DNA of 64,000 nt from Rubripirellula obstinata (GTDB lineage: Bacteria; Planctomycetota; Planctomycetia; Pirellulales; Pirellulaceae). The notes under the pieces were generated by a model, which had not been told where the DNA came from, made no database searches, and saw only the letters and a program-made list of their open reading frames with translations. The stretch spans positions 22,542 to 86,541 of the forward strand of contig NZ_LWSK01000013.1 in assembly GCF_001642955.1 (NCBI RefSeq). Direction: 5' to 3'. Below, piece by piece: positions 26,938 through 35,178 of the stretch; position 1 is the first letter of the stretch; every line of letters begins with the position of its first letter. The position numbers were made by a program, and so were the translations under genes.

Positions 26938-27675
26938 ATGCTCCGCATCCACATTACCCTGTTCTTTGTTCTCTGCTTTGCATCGGGGCGTTCGATCGGA
27001 AACGAACCGGTCGACGACAAAGAAATGATTCGCAACGTCGAATCAGCGATCGCTGAACAAACCAATGCCTTTCGCGCTCAAAACGGGCTGGAACCGGTGT
27101 CGATCGACGAAGACTTGAACCAAGCCGCTGCCAAGTTCGCTCGGTTCATGGCCGAAACCGGAAAGTACGGGCACCGCGCCGACGGACGAACACCGGCTGC
27201 CCGTGCCAAAGCAGCGGGCTACCGATACTGCGTCGTCCGTGAAAACATTGCCTATCGCACCAACACGGGCGAAGTGAGTTCCGACGGTTTGATCGAAACG
27301 TTCGTGCAAGGTTGGATCGACTCGCCACCGCATCGTGAAAACATGCTCGCCGACTACGTCCTTGATACTGGCGTGGCCGTCGCGACCACTGATGGCGTCA
27401 CCTACTATGCCGTGCAATTGTTCGGTCGGCCGAAGTCTGCGGCGATTGAATTGGAAGTGACCAACCGGTCAAGCGAAGCGAAGACGCTTGAGATTTTGGC
27501 CAACGACAGCGAAGACACCGTCGAGCTTCCGCCGCGAGGAGTCATTCGCATGAAACGCTGCTTCCCAACCACCCTCCAAATGCAGGAAAGCGAAACAGAG
27601 TTCTCAATCACGGAATCAACCCGATTGGTGATCACCGACGACGGCCTGCAAAAGATCTCGCAACAAGCCCCATAA
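26938..27675 (+). CDS. Secreted CAP (SCP/PR-1-like) domain protein
   Basis: 245 residues. Signal peptide at 1-21 (HITLFFVLCFASGRSIG). A CAP domain spans about 35-160: helix with NAFRAQNGLEPV, the HRADGRTPAARAKAAGY segment, ENIAY, and WIDSPPHRENMLA. The two His and two Glu positions that form the CAP cavity are largely present (H in KYGHR, E in RENIAY, H in PPHRE). Residues 165-245 form a beta-rich extension of unknown type. Bacterial CAP proteins of this kind are exported; their activity is mostly unknown. Confidence 0.85.
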   Translation: MLRIHITLFFVLCFASGRSIGNEPVDDKEMIRNVESAIAEQTNAFRAQNGLEPVSIDEDLNQAAAKFARFMAETGKYGHRADGRTPAARAKAAGYRYCVVRENIAYRTNTGEVSSDGLIETFVQGWIDSPPHRENMLADYVLDTGVAVATTDGVTYYAVQLFGRPKSAAIELEVTNRSSEAKTLEILANDSEDTVELPPRGVIRMKRCFPTTLQMQESETEFSITESTRLVITDDGLQKISQQAP

Positions 27676-27742
27676 GGCTCGGCACACGATTCGCTGCTGT
27701 GTTCACAAAGAGTTACCTTTCTTTCATCCAAAGGAGCGAAAC

Positions 27743-28315
27743 ATGACTGACAAACAGCTACGTGGAAAACGCATTGCATTCTTGGCAACCGACGGATTTG
27801 AACAAATTGAACTAACGCAGCCCTGGGAAGCGATCCGCGACGCCGGAGCCGAAGTGGTTTTGGTGTCGCCGAAGGATGGCGAGATTCAAGGAATGAACCA
27901 CGACGAAAAAGCCGACACGTTCTCGGTGGACTTGAACGTCAATTCGGCGTCGGCCGAAAACTTCGACGGCTTGGTTCTGCCAGGCGGCGTCGCGAATCCC
28001 GATTCCCTGCGGACCTGTGAAGACTCGGTAAGTTTCGTGCGAGACTTTTTCAAACAGCACAAGCCCGTGGCCGCGATTTGTCACGGCCCTTGGACGTTGA
28101 TCGAAGCCGACGTTGTCCATGGACGCCGAGTCACGTCTTGGCCAAGTTTGAAAACCGACTTGAAGAACGCGGGAGCCGAGTGGGTCAATGAGTCGTGTGT
28201 TTGCGACCAAGGACTGGTCACCAGTCGAAACCCCGACGACCTGGACGCGTTTTGCGCAAAGGCGATCGAAGAATTCGCTGAAGGGAAGCACGCGGAGCAG
28301 ACCGCCGCAGGCTGA
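27743..28315 (+). CDS. DJ-1/PfpI family protein
   Basis: 190 residues with the class I glutamine-amidotransferase-like fold: IAFLATDGFEQIEL with the conserved acidic residue, VLPGGVANPDSLR, and the nucleophile elbow AICHGPWTL (Cys near residue 112). The sequence is closest to the YhbO/general stress protein 18 group, which protects against oxidative, heat and pH stress and has been credited with deglycase or protease activity. AAAGGAG sits just upstream of the ATG. Fits the stress-type character of the surrounding genes. Confidence 0.9.
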   Translation: MTDKQLRGKRIAFLATDGFEQIELTQPWEAIRDAGAEVVLVSPKDGEIQGMNHDEKADTFSVDLNVNSASAENFDGLVLPGGVANPDSLRTCEDSVSFVRDFFKQHKPVAAICHGPWTLIEADVVHGRRVTSWPSLKTDLKNAGAEWVNESCVCDQGLVTSRNPDDLDAFCAKAIEEFAEGKHAEQTAAG

Positions 28316-28330
28316 GAACAAGGGTGAATC

Positions 28331-28681
28331 GTGAACGAGCTTGTGCAAGTACTCTTGCTAACCACCATGGCCGGTGCGGCAATACCGATCGGTGGCGCGA
28401 TCGCGATGATCGAGAAGATTTCGCCACAGTGGATCGGCTATCAGCATTTATCCGCGTACCCGAAAGTCGTCGGCTTCATCATGCTCTTCGCCGCCAGTGG
28501 CATCCTCTATCTCACCTTTCAAGACCTTGCCCCTCAATCCAAAAGCGGCAATCAAAGGGCACCTGCCGTCGCTTCCGTTCTGGGGTTCTTGCTCGGTGTC
28601 ATCGGCCAGGTTTTGCTCGACGGATGGCGTCGTGGACGAGGTGACGAGTCCCCCGGCGCTTTCCCGTGCCAGGACTCGTGA
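28331..28681 (+). pseudogene. ZIP-like metal transporter gene, internally shortened
   Basis: 116 residues from a GTG at 28331 with an AGGGTGA ribosome-binding site. The first 30 residues (LLLTTMAGAAIPIGGAIAMI) match the start of ZIP-like transporters and residues 50-100 (FAASGILYLTFQDLAPQSK, then ASVLGFLLGVIGQVLLDG) match their C-terminal end, but the central helices that carry the metal site are absent. Full ZIP proteins are about 230-300 residues. It is either a decayed gene with an in-frame deletion of about 300 bp or a short membrane protein reusing the two ends. Confidence 0.55.
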
Positions 28682-28728
28682 CCTCATCCACCACTAAACC
28701 ACACTTCCCCAACCCCCGAGAGACAATC

Positions 28729-29442
28729 ATGACATTTGCAGAACCGACCTTTGAAACCGATCTGGACACCGAGGGCTTCACGCCAACCGAGCGTGAGCAA
28801 GAAGCCATTGCGGCCGAGTGTGACCGTATCCGCCAACTCATCGAAGAATTCCCGACGCAGATCCTGCACATCAACGTCGAATACAACTCCAACAGCGAAG
28901 AGTACGAGATCAAACTTGCGTTGGTGCTGCCCGGCCAAACGTTTGCCACCGGCGACGTCAGCGAATCGTGGGAGCAGAGTCTCGAAAAAAGCGTTCAAAA
29001 GATGATCCGCCGCATTGAACATTACAAGGCAACCATGTCCGGCGAACCGGAACAAGCTCGCATGGCCGCAGGCACGACGATGGAAGTCGAACCAAATCGG
29101 CGGATGGATGGAAAGCAAGTTGCCAAGGCGGTTGAGCAAGGCAACTACTTGGAATTTCGCAAGGCGATGTATCCGATCGAAGAGAGTTTGCGAGAGCGAG
29201 TTGGCCGCTGGTTGCAGCGTTACCCGCAAATTCAAGCCAAGATCGGAAATCGCTTCACCATCGCCGACATCGTCGAAGAAACGTTCATCATGGCGTTCGA
29301 CAACTTCAACGATTGGCAACCCGAAATGTTGTTCGGCCAATGGGTGGAGACGCTTATTGACCCTGCCATGAAGGCGATCGCACGTGACCCCGAAGGCGAG
29401 TTGGAAGCGATCAGCTTTCAACAAACCTGGAATGAGGTGTAG
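28729..29442 (+). CDS. HPF/RaiA-like domain fused to a sigma-factor-like domain
   Basis: 237 residues. The N-terminal part (about 30-110) reads like a ribosome hibernation factor S30AE domain: a strand with ILHINVEYNSNSEEYEI, a KLALVLPGQTFATGDVSES turn, then the helix SLEKSVQKMIRRIEHYK. After a linker, residues 135-220 look like sigma-70 region 2 (RFTIADIVEETFIMAFDN, then FNDWQPEMLFGQWVETLI), but no region 4 follows. Neither assignment has been tested by a profile search. If right, the protein couples a ribosome-binding module with a partial sigma-type module. The ATG at 28729 follows CGAGAGA. It sits between the truncated ZIP-like gene and the MscS gene. Confidence 0.55.
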   Translation: MTFAEPTFETDLDTEGFTPTEREQEAIAAECDRIRQLIEEFPTQILHINVEYNSNSEEYEIKLALVLPGQTFATGDVSESWEQSLEKSVQKMIRRIEHYKATMSGEPEQARMAAGTTMEVEPNRRMDGKQVAKAVEQGNYLEFRKAMYPIEESLRERVGRWLQRYPQIQAKIGNRFTIADIVEETFIMAFDNFNDWQPEMLFGQWVETLIDPAMKAIARDPEGELEAISFQQTWNEV

Positions 29443-29512
29443 AAGCTGAGAACCGCCGTTCGCCGCTCAGCCTAGGTCTGTCATTGCTCACGCTATCGCT
29501 AGAAGAACCTTC

Positions 29513-31339
29513 ATGAGTACGTCTGCCAAATCTTACGCCATGACATCGCAACAACTCTTTCGAGCGTTGGCGGCGTTCGTTCTACTGGCATGCGTTTCCG
29601 ATTCCGCTTGCGCTCAATCGCTGCTTTCGTCCGGCGATAGTCATCCCGATGGTGGACGGCCCAAGTCGACGCAAGTTGGTTTCTTTGAATTGATGGAATC
29701 CGGCGGCGATGCGATGCTGGATCTGTTTCAACCTGAACACCAGAAGTTCACCGCCGAGTCGCCCGAGTACGATTCACAGGCGAGTCCGCGTGACGCCTTG
29801 ATGACGTTCGTTGAAGCAATGAACCACGTCGCCCAAGGTCGGCGAGAACCGTTGGATCGGGCACTCGGTGTCCTTCCTGCTGGTACGAACAATCCCGAGC
29901 AAGTTGCAACCGATTTGCTGCACGTCTTTGATCGACTGCCAGAGATCAGCCCAGGAACGATTCCCGGCGAGAAGATGGTCGCCGACCAAAAAATCACGCG
30001 TTTTGAGTTGTTCCCACGCGGAATCGCGAGCGATTGGGCGTACAAAGCCATTGGCAGTGCTCCCCAAGGCAGCATCGTGTTGGTGGAAAATGGCGACCAG
30101 TGGAACTTCAGTGAGAAGACCGCGAGCGGGGCGGCCGATCTGCTTGATAGTTTGAAAGCCATTCCGCCACGTAAACGCATTGAGCGGAAAGGCGATCTGT
30201 TTTTGAGCGTCGTCGAACCGACCTATCGCAAGACATCGGCAGTGGATTGGTTACTGGCAATCGTTTGGACGGTTGCGGGGATCGCTGTCGCTTGGCTTGT
30301 CTACAAGGGCGTCACTAAGTTGATTGCCAAACGTGAAAGCGATGGTGACAACTTCATCACGCCAATTTTAAGCAGCTTGATGATCCCGGCCGTGATCCTG
30401 CTAATCGTTCTGGGGGCGGCGATCGGTTCGGCCAAAATCTATATGCACCCGGCGTTGTCGGCGTTCCGTTGGAACTTGATCGAAGCCGCCATGGTGCTGG
30501 CAGGTGTCTATCTGATCGTGTCACTGATCGAGTTGCTTTGCTTGGGCGTCCGCCGTACTTTCTATGGCGATGATGATCCGTATGCCAAAATGATGTCGCT
30601 GGTCGTTCGGCGTGGCTTGCGAGTCTTTGCCACCGTGGTCTTGCTGTTGTTCGTCTTTCAAAATGTTTTCAAGTGGAACGTGACCGCTCTGATTGGTGGG
30701 TTCAGCATCATTGCGCTGGCGTTGTCGCTGGCGGCACAGGACGCGGTGAAGAACTTGTTCGGAGCGCTGACGATTTTCGCCAGCCGTCCGTTTATCAAAG
30801 GTGACTGGATCAAGTTCGCGGGCGAAATTGGTCAAGTCGAAGACGTCAGTTTGCAGGTCACACGAGTGCGGTTGTTGTCCGGCGAAGTCTTGTCCGTGCC
30901 CAACATGAAGTTCATCGACGACACGGTAGAAAACATGTCAATGCGAAAGTATTTGCGGCGGATCATGGATGTGCAGATCACCTACGACACGCCCGCCCAC
31001 AAGGTTAACGAAGCGATCGATATCCTGAACGATATTCTTAACAGCGACCCGATCGTCAGCGACGGACAAGCCGATCTGGATGCTCACCCGCCACAGGTTT
31101 GGTTCGAGGAATTTGGATCGCACTATCTAAATATACGCGCTGACTATTGGTACATGATGGACGAAGATTCCACCTCACCGCAGCGTGACACCGAGCGAGG
31201 TTGGTTCAGCTATCTCGACCATGCCACGATCGTTAACACGATGTTGCTGGAACGTTTCAATGACGCCGGAATCGACTTTGCTTTTCCTACTCAATCGATT
31301 CGACTGTCCAACGAAATGGGTGAAGCATTGGTGAGTTAA
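29513..31339 (+). CDS. MscS-type mechanosensitive channel with periplasmic domain
   Basis: 608 residues. Signal peptide (RALAAFVLLACVSDSACAQ) and an exported domain to about residue 240. Helices follow near 242-265, 282-310, 322-347 and 370-388. The pore helix is at about 392-430 (IIALALSLAAQDAVKNLFGA then FIKGDWIKFAGEIGQVEDV), the MscS TM3/beta-domain signature. The cytosolic vestibule extends to the end. Such channels release solutes on hypo-osmotic shock. The extra N-terminal domain makes it longer than E. coli MscS (286 residues), nearer the YbiO size class. Fits an osmotic stress setting. Confidence 0.92.
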   Translation: MSTSAKSYAMTSQQLFRALAAFVLLACVSDSACAQSLLSSGDSHPDGGRPKSTQVGFFELMESGGDAMLDLFQPEHQKFTAESPEYDSQASPRDALMTFVEAMNHVAQGRREPLDRALGVLPAGTNNPEQVATDLLHVFDRLPEISPGTIPGEKMVADQKITRFELFPRGIASDWAYKAIGSAPQGSIVLVENGDQWNFSEKTASGAADLLDSLKAIPPRKRIERKGDLFLSVVEPTYRKTSAVDWLLAIVWTVAGIAVAWLVYKGVTKLIAKRESDGDNFITPILSSLMIPAVILLIVLGAAIGSAKIYMHPALSAFRWNLIEAAMVLAGVYLIVSLIELLCLGVRRTFYGDDDPYAKMMSLVVRRGLRVFATVVLLLFVFQNVFKWNVTALIGGFSIIALALSLAAQDAVKNLFGALTIFASRPFIKGDWIKFAGEIGQVEDVSLQVTRVRLLSGEVLSVPNMKFIDDTVENMSMRKYLRRIMDVQITYDTPAHKVNEAIDILNDILNSDPIVSDGQADLDAHPPQVWFEEFGSHYLNIRADYWYMMDEDSTSPQRDTERGWFSYLDHATIVNTMLLERFNDAGIDFAFPTQSIRLSNEMGEALVS

Positions 31340-31433
31340 TGAGTGGCACAGCATGTGCATTTGGTTTAGGTATCTCCGCCAGCGAGCGCTGGACCAACGG
31401 AACACTCATTACTTATGCACAAGGAACACAACC

Positions 31434-32411
31434 ATGGCAACTCAAACTGCCCGCAACACCACCGCTAGCAACACTCGTCACAACACCAAACACACCAACC
31501 GCGAAACCGTCGTCGGTGTCTTCCACTCGCACGCCGAAGCTCAAAAGGCTGTCCGCGATTTGAAGAACGCCGGCTTCACCGAAGAACAAATCGGCATCGC
31601 CGCCAAGGACCACGATGGCAGCTACGGCAAGCAAACGAAAACCGAAGGCAATCACGCCGCCGAAGGTGCCACCGCGGGTGCCGTGGGCGGACTCGGCGCG
31701 GGAGCATTGTGGGGACTCGGCATCGTCGCTGGTGCGCTACCCGCGGTTGGCCCCGTGATCGCTGGCGGAGCACTCGCCGCGGTCGCTGCCAGTGCCGCCG
31801 GAACCGCCGCGGCTGGCGGATTGATCGGTGCTCTTGTCGGTTTGGGCATCCCTGAAGAAGAAGCTGAATACTACGAAAGCGAATTCAACCGTGGCCGCAC
31901 TGTGGTGACCGTTAAGGCGGGCAAGGACAAGTACCACAAGGCAAGCTGCATTCTGGATGACAGCAACTCGTACGATTACGACCGCCGCGAAAGCGACCAT
32001 GCCAGCAACCCCAAGGCAAAGCAACGCGTCAACACTGACGGCAAGATGGTCGCTCGCAAGGAAGTCTTGGACGTTGACAAGACGACCGATCACCACGCCG
32101 GATCAGCCACGGTTCGCAAGGAAGTCACCAGCGACACCAAGCACGTCGAAGTGCCCGTCAAGCGAGAAGAATTGGTTGTCGAACGCACTGATATGGACGG
32201 CCGAGCCGCTGGCCCGATCACCGGCCGCGACACCGACGAAGAACGCATCACGTTGAAGGAAGAAGAGGTCGACGTGAACAAGCGAACCGTCGCCAAAGAA
32301 GGCGTCAAGGTCGGCAAGCGAACCGTCACCGATCACGAAACCGTCCAGGCGAACGTGAAGGAAGAGAACATCGTCGTTGACCGCGACGGTTCATCGAACA
32401 AGAAGAACTGA
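31434..32411 (+). CDS. YsnF/AvaK-type DUF2382 stress protein
   Basis: 325 residues. Residues 20-60 form a GS17M-like nucleotide/regulatory domain (VVGVFHSHAEAQKAVRDL, FTEEQIGIAAKD). Residues 78-140 are a Gly/Ala-rich region that could enter a membrane (TAGAVGGLGAGALWGLG). Residues 205-320 are DUF2382, with its VARKEVLDVDK, VPVKREELVVERT and RITLKEEEVDV strand repeats. The fusion of these two parts is common in YsnF-like general stress proteins. AAGGAAC lies seven bases before the ATG at 31434, supporting that start over the longer frame. Confidence 0.88.
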   Translation: MATQTARNTTASNTRHNTKHTNRETVVGVFHSHAEAQKAVRDLKNAGFTEEQIGIAAKDHDGSYGKQTKTEGNHAAEGATAGAVGGLGAGALWGLGIVAGALPAVGPVIAGGALAAVAASAAGTAAAGGLIGALVGLGIPEEEAEYYESEFNRGRTVVTVKAGKDKYHKASCILDDSNSYDYDRRESDHASNPKAKQRVNTDGKMVARKEVLDVDKTTDHHAGSATVRKEVTSDTKHVEVPVKREELVVERTDMDGRAAGPITGRDTDEERITLKEEEVDVNKRTVAKEGVKVGKRTVTDHETVQANVKEENIVVDRDGSSNKKN

Positions 32412-32465
32412 TGATTCTGTTGAACGTACATGTTGCACCTCACCCCTTCCTGAGAGGCCAGTACG

Positions 32466-32720
32466 ATGAAAACGACTCTCATTATGCTGACCTTTGCGCT
32501 AGGTCTAGCGCTGGCTGGATGCAACGACAGCGTTTATGACGAGCAAGCCGATGCCGTCCGCAACCGAGCAGACGCGATAGCCGACAACGTCGAAGAACGT
32601 GGCGATGCGATTGAAGAACGGAGCGAAACGCTGGCGGACGAAATCGAAGACGCCGGCGAACGTCGCGCTGATCAACTCGAAGCGATGGACGACCACGGCG
32701 TTGTCAATGAAGTTAAGTAG
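32466..32720 (+). CDS. Small acidic lipoprotein, paralogue 1
   Basis: 84 residues. Lipobox LALAGC with Cys19 as the lipidation site. The remainder is a charged, probably helical heptad-like segment (DEQADAVRNRADAIADNVEE). It is clearly related to 34369-34638: same start (MKT), the shared DSVYDE motif after the Cys and the same EDAG-R-D-LE-MDD ending. It would sit on the inner or outer membrane as a helical rod. A terminator follows directly. Confidence 0.8.
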   Translation: MKTTLIMLTFALGLALAGCNDSVYDEQADAVRNRADAIADNVEERGDAIEERSETLADEIEDAGERRADQLEAMDDHGVVNEVK

Positions 32721-32748
32721 GACGCTTGACAATAACTTAAGCGATCCG

Positions 32749-32781
32749 ATGGGCCGCACCACAAGGTAGCGGCCCATTTTT
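32749..32781 (+). terminator. Rho-independent terminator
   Basis: Stem ATGGGCCGC / GCGGCCCAT with an 11-base loop and a T run, 28 bp after the lipoprotein stop. It ends the plus-strand transcript before the convergent phosphatidyltransferase gene. Confidence 0.9.
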
Positions 32782-32806
32782 GCGTTAAAGCAATCGAATC
32801 AAACCG

Positions 32807-33370
32807 CTAGAAGACGATTCCCAAGCTAGCCATTTTCCATCGCCTTGGGGCCAAGTTGGGATACAGAACCCAGACCGGGGAAACGGTCAGCACCGTCAAC
32901 ACCCACAGTGTGATTGCCGTTAACCAGGGACTGATTTGGGTGCTGAACGCGCCAGCATAGATCGCGTACAAATTCCAATAAGACGGAAAGCCGCGAAACA
33001 CGCCGCGTGATTCATCTTTGGCGTGTTGATGCGCGAACCCCAGCAGACTGGCGACCATGGCAAACGTCACCGTGAACCCAAGTCCCGCGGGCATCCACTG
33101 CATTCGCCAAATCAACATCAACGGAATGAATGCGAATGTCAGGTAGTCGAGCAAGTCGTCGATCACTCGCCCGTCAATGCTGCCCGCGTTCTGCTTGACA
33201 TCAAACCGCCGAGCGAGCGGTCCATCGACGGCGTCAATCAATGTTGCAAGCAGTAGGTATGCAAACACGATTCGCGGATCGCAATCGGGCTGAACCAGCT
33301 CGCGGACCGCCAGCGCCGCCGGGATGACACCGGATGCGGTCAACAGGTGAACAAGATAGGCGGGATTCAT
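32807..33370 (-). CDS. CDP-alcohol phosphatidyltransferase, phosphatidylcholine-synthase-like
   Basis: 187 residues, six to seven helices. The CDP-alcohol catalytic motif is present (LIDAVDGPLARRF, then GSIDGRVIDDLLD), giving the conserved Asp set. The later FRGFPSYWNLYAIYA resembles the FRGFPAxWN motif of phosphatidylcholine synthases (Pcs), which condense choline with CDP-diacylglycerol. It is shorter than typical Pcs (about 240), so another head group is possible. A PmtA-type methyltransferase elsewhere in the window (22317-22943) would provide the other known route to phosphatidylcholine. Confidence 0.78.
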   Translation of the reverse strand: MNPAYLVHLLTASGVIPAALAVRELVQPDCDPRIVFAYLLLATLIDAVDGPLARRFDVKQNAGSIDGRVIDDLLDYLTFAFIPLMLIWRMQWMPAGLGFTVTFAMVASLLGFAHQHAKDESRGVFRGFPSYWNLYAIYAGAFSTQISPWLTAITLWVLTVLTVSPVWVLYPNLAPRRWKMASLGIVF

Positions 33371-33397
33371 TTAGCGTTGGACACTTTTCTGATGGAA

Positions 33398-33469
33398 CCA
33401 CAGAGTCACAGAGGAGCACAGAGTTTCCACTTCCAGAAAACTCTCTGTGTCCCTCTGTGGCTCTGTGGT
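33398..33469. repeat. CACAGAG-type inverted repeat
   Basis: Outer arms ACCACAGAGTCACAGAGG (33398-33415) and CCTCTGTGGCTCTGTGGT (33452-33469) pair with one mismatch. A related, more degraded sequence rich in CTCTGTG/CACAGAG words is at 38250-38330, ahead of the SDR gene. Confidence 0.85.
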
Positions 33470-33880
33470 AAACTTTTCGCTGGTCGAATCTTTGTTGCTT
33501 TTTCCTTCTTGCTTCTCGTCTTCGCTGTCTTTTGATTTGCCTTGCATCGAGACCGACTCAATGGAGAAGCCGTTGGCCTTTGGCAGCGGCAACAATGGCA
33601 GTGCAAGCGATCGCTCGCAGCGTGCCTCGCCATGAAGGATGAATGGTTCGTGACATGATCGTGTTCTGATGTGAGGGGTGATAAAGGCAAGTGAGTCGCT
33701 CGCTCGGTGACCAGTCGCAGTGACGCGCAATGGGTATGCCAAAATTATTTGATGGGGATGTTTAGACACGGCAGTTGAATGGGATCGGGGTTTTTAAAAG
33801 GCGCATCGTTTGCGGCTTGGTTGAGAAACCGATCGCGAGTAGATACACGGACGGCGCAGTGAATAACGTACGCGTCGCCG

Positions 33881-33951
33881 GTAGCATGGCCCCCTGGGCC
33901 GTGGAGATCGTGGCGTGTTGCTAAAGACCACGGCCCAGGGGGCCATGCTAC
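33881..33951. repeat. Perfect 24-bp inverted repeat
   Basis: Arms at 33881-33904 (starts GTAGCATGGCCCCCTGGG) and 33928-33951 are exact reverse complements around a 23-base loop. Confidence 0.92.
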
Positions 33952-34028
33952 TTGTTGGTTGATCGGCTGCGTCGGGTGTTTTCCTGCCAACCCCGTTTAC
34001 TTGTACTTTCGTTTTTAATGTCTCACTG

Positions 34029-34301
34029 TTCTGCAGATCACTGGACTACTCGACCGAGGCGAAAGATCGCGGCGATCACAGGGAAGATCCGCGGACGATT
34101 CGCGTCGTGGTGTCCAATGTCGAAGAGGAGAACGACCAATTCACGCACTGGCGAGAAACGGTTGCCGGTGCCAATCCGGACATCCTGGTTGTTTTGGAGA
34201 CAGATGAGCGATGGGTGCAAGCGGCCAAGCCGGTTCATCCGCGATTGAAAACGGAACGCCGAGTCCCGCGAGATTTGGCACGAGGGTTGCGAGGGTCGTA
34301 G
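34029..34301 (+). pseudogene. Remnant of an endonuclease/exonuclease/phosphatase family gene
   Basis: An open segment of about 90 codons contains TIRVVVSNVEEENDQFTHW and PDILVVLETDERWV, which match the N-terminal strand and the acidic metal site (LETDE) of the EEP nuclease/phosphatase fold. The rest of that fold (roughly 200 residues with the catalytic His) is missing; the frame ends in an unrelated Arg-rich tail at 34301. No good start lies upstream. Read as a gene fragment left after deletion. Confidence 0.5.
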
Positions 34302-34368
34302 CAACATCGCCCTAACGTGGATCGTCCATGGGCAAGTAACAAACACACATTCACTGATAGGAAAAACC

Positions 34369-34638
34369 ATGAAGACCGCACTGACCGTTTTGACGTTGGC
34401 ACTGGGATTGATCTTCGTCGGCTGTGACGACTCCGTTTACGACGAACGGGCCGAAGAGGTACGCGACACGACGGAGCAGTACGCCGACGATGTTCGCGAT
34501 AACTACGACACGGCGGCCGAGACCTTGGAAGATCGTGGGGAGATGATTGCGGACAACATCGAAGACGCGGGCGAAAATCGCGCCGACAACCTCGAAGAAA
34601 TGGACGACGATGACGATGTCGTCACCGAAGTCGATTGA
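34369..34638 (+). CDS. Small acidic lipoprotein, paralogue 2
   Basis: 89 residues. Lipobox LIFVGC (Cys19), then DSVYDERAEEVRDT, a charged helical segment, and a C-terminal run of seven Asp/Glu residues (EEMDDDDD region). Paralogue of 32466-32720, with the same length, lipobox spacing and ordering of motifs. A short run of AGGAAA precedes the ATG. Confidence 0.82.
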   Translation: MKTALTVLTLALGLIFVGCDDSVYDERAEEVRDTTEQYADDVRDNYDTAAETLEDRGEMIADNIEDAGENRADNLEEMDDDDDVVTEVD

Positions 34639-34656
34639 AGGGGAAAGGGTACCAGC

Positions 34657-34730
34657 CCTGCGCAGACTTACCCTGCGCAGACTTACCCTGCGCAGACTTA
34701 CCCTGAGCAATCTTACCCTGGGCATTCTAC
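34657..34730. repeat. 15-bp tandem repeat, about five units
   Basis: CCTGCGCAGACTTAC three times exactly, then CCTGAGCAATCTTAC and a partial fifth unit CCTGGGCATTCTAC. Confidence 0.92.
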
Positions 34731-34777
34731 AGATCCGTTCGATCCAGCGACGGACCAAAATACGTAACTGCGACGGT

Positions 34778-34974
34778 ATCCCGAAGGGATTTCACGATTA
34801 GCCCCAGGTCGCGGAGCGCACCTGGGGTCAACGATGACGACCACACCTGATCGACCCCGAAGGCGGTCGCAGAACCGTCCGCGCCGAGTCGCTGCGACCA
34901 CCTTCGGGGTCGGTGTTCGGTGATGATTTCGGTTCCGGCGGTGTTCGCTACGCTCGACCGCCGGCTAATGGCTA
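34778..34974 (-). repeat. Dispersed repeat, family B, copy 2 (long form)
   Basis: On the minus strand this matches 9158-9300 with an extra internal stretch of about 50 bp. The extra stretch itself is an inverted repeat containing GGTCGCAGAACCGTCC and GCTGCGACCACC. The minus strand stays open through the whole element. Confidence 0.75.
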
Positions 34975-35033
34975 AAACGCCTCCGGCGTAAAGACACTGA
35001 CGTTTAACGGACAGGGCCGCCGTAGGCGCACCC

Positions 35034-35178
35034 CAACGCCGTGAAGAGTTTTGATCCCGTAAAAAACGTGTTAGTTCGTTTAGCCGCGTTGGGCATCGCC
35101 CCGCGCGTTCGGGCCAGCACAACGCGCGGGGCGATGCCCACGCGGTTAAACGATTTAGAAACTCTTCACGGCGTTGGG
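35034..35178. repeat. Family C long inverted repeat
   Basis: Outer arms CAACGCCGTGAAGAGTT (35034-35050) and AACTCTTCACGGCGTTG; inner arms GGGCATCGCCCCGCGCG and CGCGCGGGGCGATGCCC. The same outer and inner words build the nested repeat at 39747-40308, and a half copy lies at about 63846-63892. Confidence 0.88.

Larger units (their letters stand above)
33371..34028. other. Repeat-bearing intergenic region
   Basis: About 660 bp without a supported gene. It holds two separate hairpins (33398-33469 and 33881-33951). Short open frames on either strand have no domain or plausible start. Confidence 0.5.
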
